Below are positions 58,801 through 64,000 of a stretch of DNA of 64,000 nucleotides, piece by piece (positions within the stretch are counted from its first letter, which is position 1; every line of letters begins with the position of its first letter). A program made the translations under genes and the position numbers. The DNA comes from Prosapia bicincta. Taxonomy: Eukaryota > Arthropoda > Insecta > Hemiptera > Cercopidae. The notes beneath the pieces are model-generated. The model did not search any database. It was not told the DNA's origin and saw nothing but the letters and a program-made list of their open reading frames with translations. The stretch is taken from assembly GCA_036971475.1 (NCBI GenBank), contig JBAIZL010000008.1, positions 30,314,219-30,378,218 on the forward strand, in the 5' to 3' direction.

Positions 58801-61800
58801 TCGTTCTCACTGTTAGCTGGCATGGCTAACGGTTTCGAAGTAACAAGTCAGTCAGGGTAAATGATATCCGATGTTTATCCAGCCGTTAAGCATATAGTAG
58901 GCTCCTTCTCACTGTTAGTTGGCATGGCTAACGGTTTCGAAGCGACATGTCAGTCAGGGCAAATGATATCCGATGTTTATTAAGCCGTTAAGCACATAGT
59001 AGGCTCGTTCTCACTGTTAGCTGGCATGGCTAACTGTTTCGAAGTAACAAGTCAGTCAGGGTAAATGATATCCGATGTTTATCCAGCCGTTAAGCATATA
59101 GTAGGCTCCTTCTCACTGTTAGTTGGCATGGCTAACGGTTTCGAAGCGACATGTCAGTCAGGGCAAATGATATCCGATGTTTATCAAGCCGTTAAGCATA
59201 TAGTAGGCTCGTTCTCACTGTTAGCTGGCATGGCTAACTGTTTCGAAGTAACAAGTCAGTCAGGGCAAATGATATCCGATGTTTATCCAGCCGTTAAGCA
59301 TATAGTAGGCTCCTTCTCACTGTTAGCTGGCATGGCTAACGGTTTCGAAGCAACATGTCGGTCAGGGCAAATGATATCCGATGTTTATCAAGCCGTTAAG
59401 CATGCAGTAGGCTCCTTCTCACTGTTAGCTGGCATGGCTAACGGTTTCGAAGTAACAAGTCAGTCAGGGTAAATGATATCCGATGTTTATCCAGCCGTTG
59501 AGCATATAGTAGGCTCGTTCTCACTGTTAGCTGGCATGGCTAACGGTTTCGAAGTAACAATTCAGTCAGGGTAAATGATATCCGATGTTTATCCAGCCGT
59601 TAAGCATATAGTAGGCTCGTTCTCACTGTTAGCTGGCATGTCTAAAGGTTTCGAAGCAACATGTCGGTCAGGGCAAATGATATCCGATGTTTATCAAGCC
59701 GTTAAGCATATAGTAGGCTCGTTCTCACTGTTAGCTGGCATGGCTAACGGTTTCGAAGCGACATGTCAGTCAGGGCAAATGATATCCGATGTTTATCCAG
59801 CCGTTAAGCATATAGTAGGCTCGTTCTCACTGTTAGCTGGCATGGCTAACGGTTTCGAAGTAACAAGTCAGTCATGGTAAATGATATCTGATGTTTATCA
59901 AGCCGTTAAGCATATAGTAGGCTCGTTCTCACTGTTAGCTGGCATGGATTACGGTTTCAAAGAAACAAGTCAGTCAGGGCAAATGCTACCCTATGTTTAT
60001 CCAGCCGTTAAGCATATAGTAGGCTCGTTCTCACTGTTAGCTGGCATGGCTAACGGCTTCGAAGCAACATGTCAGTCAGGGCAAATGATATCCGATGTTT
60101 ATCCAGCCGTTAAGCATATAGTAGGCTCGTTCTCACTGTTAGCTGGCATGGCTAAAGGTTTCGAAGCAACATGTCGGTCAGGGCAAATGATATCCGATGT
60201 TTATCAAGCCGTTAAGCATATAGTAGGCTCGTTCTCACTGTTAGCTGGCATGGCTAACGGTTTTGAAGCGACATGTCAGTCAGGGCAAATGATATCCGAT
60301 GTTTATCCAGTCGTTAAGCATATAATAGGCTCGTTCTCACTGTTAGCTGGCATGGCTAACGGCTTCGAAGCAACAAGTCAGTCAGGGCAAATGATATCCG
60401 ATGTTTATCTAGCCGTTAAGCATATAGTAGGCTCGTTCTCACTGTTAGCTGGCATGGCTAACGGTTTCGAAGCAACAAGTCAATCAGGGCAAATGATATC
60501 CGATGTTTATCCAGCCGTTAAGCATATAGTAGGCTCGTTCTCACTGTTAGCTGGCATGGCTAACGGTTTCGAAGCAACATGTCAGTCAGGGCAAATGATC
60601 CGATGTTTATCCAGCCGTTAAGCATATAGTAGGCTCGTTCTCACTGTTAGCTGGCATGGCTAACGGTTTTGAAGCAACATGTCAGTCAGGGCAAATGAAA
60701 TCCGATGTTTATCCAGCCGTTAAGCATATAGTAGGCTCGTTCCACTCTTAGCTGGCATGGCTAACGGCTTCGAAACAACATGTCAGTCAGGGCAAATGAT
60801 ATCCGATGTTTATCCAGCCGTTAAGCATATAGTAGGCTCGTTCCACTCTTAGCTGGCATGGCTAACGGCTTCGAAACAACATGTCAGTCAGGGCAAATGA
60901 TATCCGATGTTTATCCAGCCGTTAAGCATATAGTAGGCTCGTTCCACTCTTAGCTGGCATGGCTAACGGCTTCGAAACAACATGTCAGTCAGGGCAAATG
61001 ATATCCGATGTTTATCCAGCCGTTAAGCATATAGTAGGCTCGTTCTCACTGTTAGCTGGCATGGCTAACGGTTTCGAAGCAACAAGTCAGTCAGGGCAAA
61101 TGATATCCGATGTTTATCCAGCCGTTAAGCATATAGTAGGCTCGTTCTCACTGTTAGCTGGCATGGCTAACGGTTTCGAAGCAACATGTCAGTCAGGGCA
61201 AATGATATCCGATGTTTATCCAGTCGTTAAGCATATAGTAGGCTTGTTCTCACTGTTAGCTGGCATGGCTAACGGTTTCGAAGTAACAAGTCAGTCAGGG
61301 TAAATGATATCCGATGTTTATCCAGCCGTTAAGCATATAGTAGGCTCGTTCTCACTGTTAGCTGGCATGGCTAACGGTTTCGAAGTAACAAGTCGGTCAG
61401 GGCAAATGATATCCGATGTTTATCCAGCCGTTAAGCATATAGTAGGCTCCTTCTCACTGTTAGCTGGCATGGCTAACGGTTTCGAAGTAACAAGTCAGTC
61501 AGGGTAAATGATATCCGATGTTTATCCAGCCGTTAAGCATATAGTAGGCTCGTTCTCACTGTTAGCTGGCATGGCTAAAGGTTTCGAAGCAACATGTCGG
61601 TCAGGGCAAATGATATCCGATGTTTATCAAGCCGTTAAGCATATAGTAGCTCGTTCTCACTGTTAGCTGGCATGGCTAACGGTTTCGAAGCGACATGTCA
61701 GTCAGGGCAAATGATATCCGATGTTTATCCAGCCGTTAAGCATATAGTAGGCTCGTTCTCACTGTTAGCTGGCATGGCTAACGGTTTCGAAGCAACATGT

Positions 61801-64000
61801 CAATCAGGGTAAATGATATCCGATGTTTATCCAGTCGTTAAGCATATAGTAGGCTCGTTCTCACTGTCAGCTGGCATGGCTAACGGTTTCGAAGCGACAT
61901 GTCAGTCAGTCAGGGCAAATGATATCCGATGTTTATCCAGTCGTTAAGCATATAGTAGGCTCGTTCTCACTGTTAGCTGGCATGGCTAACGGCTTCGAAG
62001 CAACAAGTCAGTCAGGGCAAATGATATCCGATGTTTATCCAGCCGTTAAGCATATAGTAGGCTCGTTCTCACTGTTAGCTGGCATGGCTAACGGTTTCGA
62101 AGCAACAAGTCAATCAGGGCAAATGATATCCGATGTTTATCCAGCCGTTAAGCATATAGTAGGCTCGTTCTCACTGTTAGCTGGCATGGCTAACGGTTTC
62201 GAAGCAACATGTCAGTCAGGGCAAATGATCCGATGTTTATCCAGCCGTTAAGCATATAGTAGGCTAGTTCTCACTGTTAGCTGGCATGGCTAACGGTTTT
62301 GAAGCAACATGTCAGTCACGGCAAATGAAATCCGATGTTTATCCAGCCGTTAAGCATATAGTAGGCTCGTTCCACTCTTAGCTGGCATGGCTAACGGCTT
62401 CGAAACAACATGTCAGTCAGGGCAAATGATATCCGATGTTTATCCAGCCGTTAAGCATATAGTAGGATCGTTCCACTCTTAGCTGGCATGGCTAACGGCT
62501 TCGAAACAACATGTCAGTCAGGGCAAATGATATCCGATGTTTATCCAGCCGTTAAGCATATAGTAGGCTCGTTCCACTCTTAGCTGGCATGGCTAACGGT
62601 TTCGAAGCAACATGTCAGTCAGGGCAAATGATATCCGATGTTTATCCAGCCGTTAAGCATATAGTAGGCTCGTTCTCACTGTTAGCTGGCATGGCTAACG
62701 GTTTCGAAGCAACATGTCAGTCAGGGCAAATGATATCCGATGTTTATCCAGCCGTTAAGCATATAGTAGGCTCGTTCTCACTGTTAGCTGGCATGGCTAA
62801 CGGTTTCGAAGCAACAAGTCAGTCAGGGCAAATGATATCCGATGTTTATCCAGCCGTTAAGCATATAGTAGGCTCGTTCTCACTGTTAGCTGGCATGGCT
62901 AACGGTTTCGAAGCAACATGTCAGTCAGGGCAAATGATCCGATGTTTATCCAGCCGTTAAGCATATAGTAGGCTCGTTCTCACTGTTAGCTGGCATGGCT
63001 AACGGTTTTGAAGCAACATGTCAGTCAGGGCAAATGAAATCCGATGTTTATCCAGCCGTTAAGCATATAGTAGGCTCGTTCCACTCCTAGCTGGCATGGC
63101 TAACGGCTTCGAAACAACATGTCAGTCAGGGCAAATGATATCCGATGTTTATCCAGCCGTTAAGCATATAGTAGGCTCGTTCCACTCTTAGCTGGCATGG
63201 CTAACGGCTTCGAAACAACATGTCAGTCAGGGCAAATGATATCCGATGTTTATCCAGCCGTTAAGCATATAGTAGGCTCGTTCCACTCTTAGCTGGCATG
63301 GCTAACGGCTTCGAAACAACATGTCAGTCAGGGCAAATGATATCCGATGTTTATCCAGCCGTTAAGCATATAGTAGGCTCGTTCTCACTGTTAGCTGGCA
63401 TGGCTAACGGTTTCGAAGCAACAAGTCAGTCAGGGCAAATGATATCCGATGTTTATCCAGCCGTTAAGCATATAGTAGGCTCGTTCTCACTGTTAGCTGG
63501 CATGGCTAACGGTTTCGAAGCAACATGTCAGTCAGGGCAAATGATATCCGATGTTTATCCAGTCGTTAAGCATATAGTAGGCTTGTTCTCACTGTTAGCT
63601 GGCATGGCTAACGGTTTCGAAGTAACAAGTCAGTCAGGGTAAATGATATCCGATGTTTATCCAGCCGTTAAGCATATAGTAGGCTCGTTCTCACTGTTAG
63701 CTGGCATGGCTAACGGTTTCGAAGTAACAAGTCAGTCAGGGCAAATGATATCCGATGTTTATCCAGCCGTTAAGCATATAGTAGGCTCCTTCTCACTGTT
63801 AGCTGGCATGGCTAACGGTTTCGAAGTAACAAGTCAGTCAGGGTAAATGATATCCGATGTTTATCCAGCCGTTAAGCATATAGTAGGCTCGTTCTCACTG
63901 TTAGCTGGCATGGCTAACGGTTTCGAAGTAACAAGTCAGTCAGGGTAAATGATATCCGATGTTTATCCAGCCGTTAAGCATATAGTAGGCTCGTTCTCAC
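49810..64000. repeat. 102-bp satellite, ~139 copies, runs off the window end
   Basis: Head-to-tail 102-bp units. Because 102 is 34 codons, one plus-strand frame reads as a 34-residue repeat starting MANGFEVTSQSGQMISDVYP. That frame is broken often. In many units CAGGGCAAATG is CAGGGTAAATG (stop). A 101-bp unit type (TTCCACTCTTAG for TTCTCACTGTTAG) shifts frame at 49830-51170 and around 60740, 62360 and 63080. Two-base deletions (ATGATCCGATG) occur at 60595, 62224 and 62933. I conclude it is a non-coding satellite, not a gene. Units fall into a limited set of variants at about ten sites. Confidence 0.96.

Noticed and set aside
49810..64000. A giant repetitive protein gene with 34-residue repeats
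   Set aside because: Recurrent TAA codons and 101-bp units break the frame many times. Kept as a satellite, with the decayed-gene idea noted as a low-probability finding.

Overview
The window looks like intergenic or intronic DNA from a large, repeat-rich animal genome, most likely an arthropod. Pointers are AT-rich unique sequence, no bacterial-type gene density, frequent TAGGCCTA words, decayed jockey-type and hAT transposon genes, and Penelope-type hairpin elements. The species cannot be named from sequence alone. Tandem arrays fill about half of the 64 kb by my addition. Nearly every long open frame is a by-product of a repeat whose period is a multiple of 3, or of a dinucleotide run.

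Layout: 1-3930 is a 76-bp minisatellite in two blocks split by a 433-bp unique segment. 4032-4650 is a broken jockey-type reverse transcriptase (minus strand). 6390-7630 is a ~150-bp dimeric array, 8390-9780 a decayed ~37-bp array, and 11300-15000 a 60-bp array that grades into diverged ~68-bp units. 16981-17818 is a non-autonomous hAT with intact 8-bp target duplication. 22237-22520 and 30184-30488 are two long hairpins, each with a hammerhead-ribozyme-like motif in both arms. Two related but more decayed hairpins lie at 27574-28570. 22893-25000 is an old hAT transposase pseudogene (plus strand) interrupted by a younger 888-bp hAT. 25266-25955 is a 30-bp array. 30527-33750 is one uninterrupted (AC)1612 run. 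36667-36886 is a 220-bp foldback element. 39585-40440 (37/148 bp), 41895-43230 (86/172 bp) and 46130-48965 (91 bp) are further minisatellites. 49810 to the window end is a ~14.2-kb 102-bp satellite that runs off the edge.

The one convincing host-gene piece is on the minus strand at 44946-45250. It is a first coding exon with an in-frame upstream stop, a signal peptide and a splice donor, preceded by a TATA-less promoter-like region (arthropod TCAGT initiator, two CCAAT boxes, a CRE-like site). If real, its first intron runs toward lower coordinates. Much or all of the satellite-rich sequence left of 44945 would then be intronic, since I recognise no second exon there.

The most interesting signals are the paired hammerhead-like ribozymes, the 3.2-kb perfect (AC)n tract, the splice-site-like 60-bp array, the nested hAT, and the 2,244-bp higher-order duplication in the 102-bp satellite.
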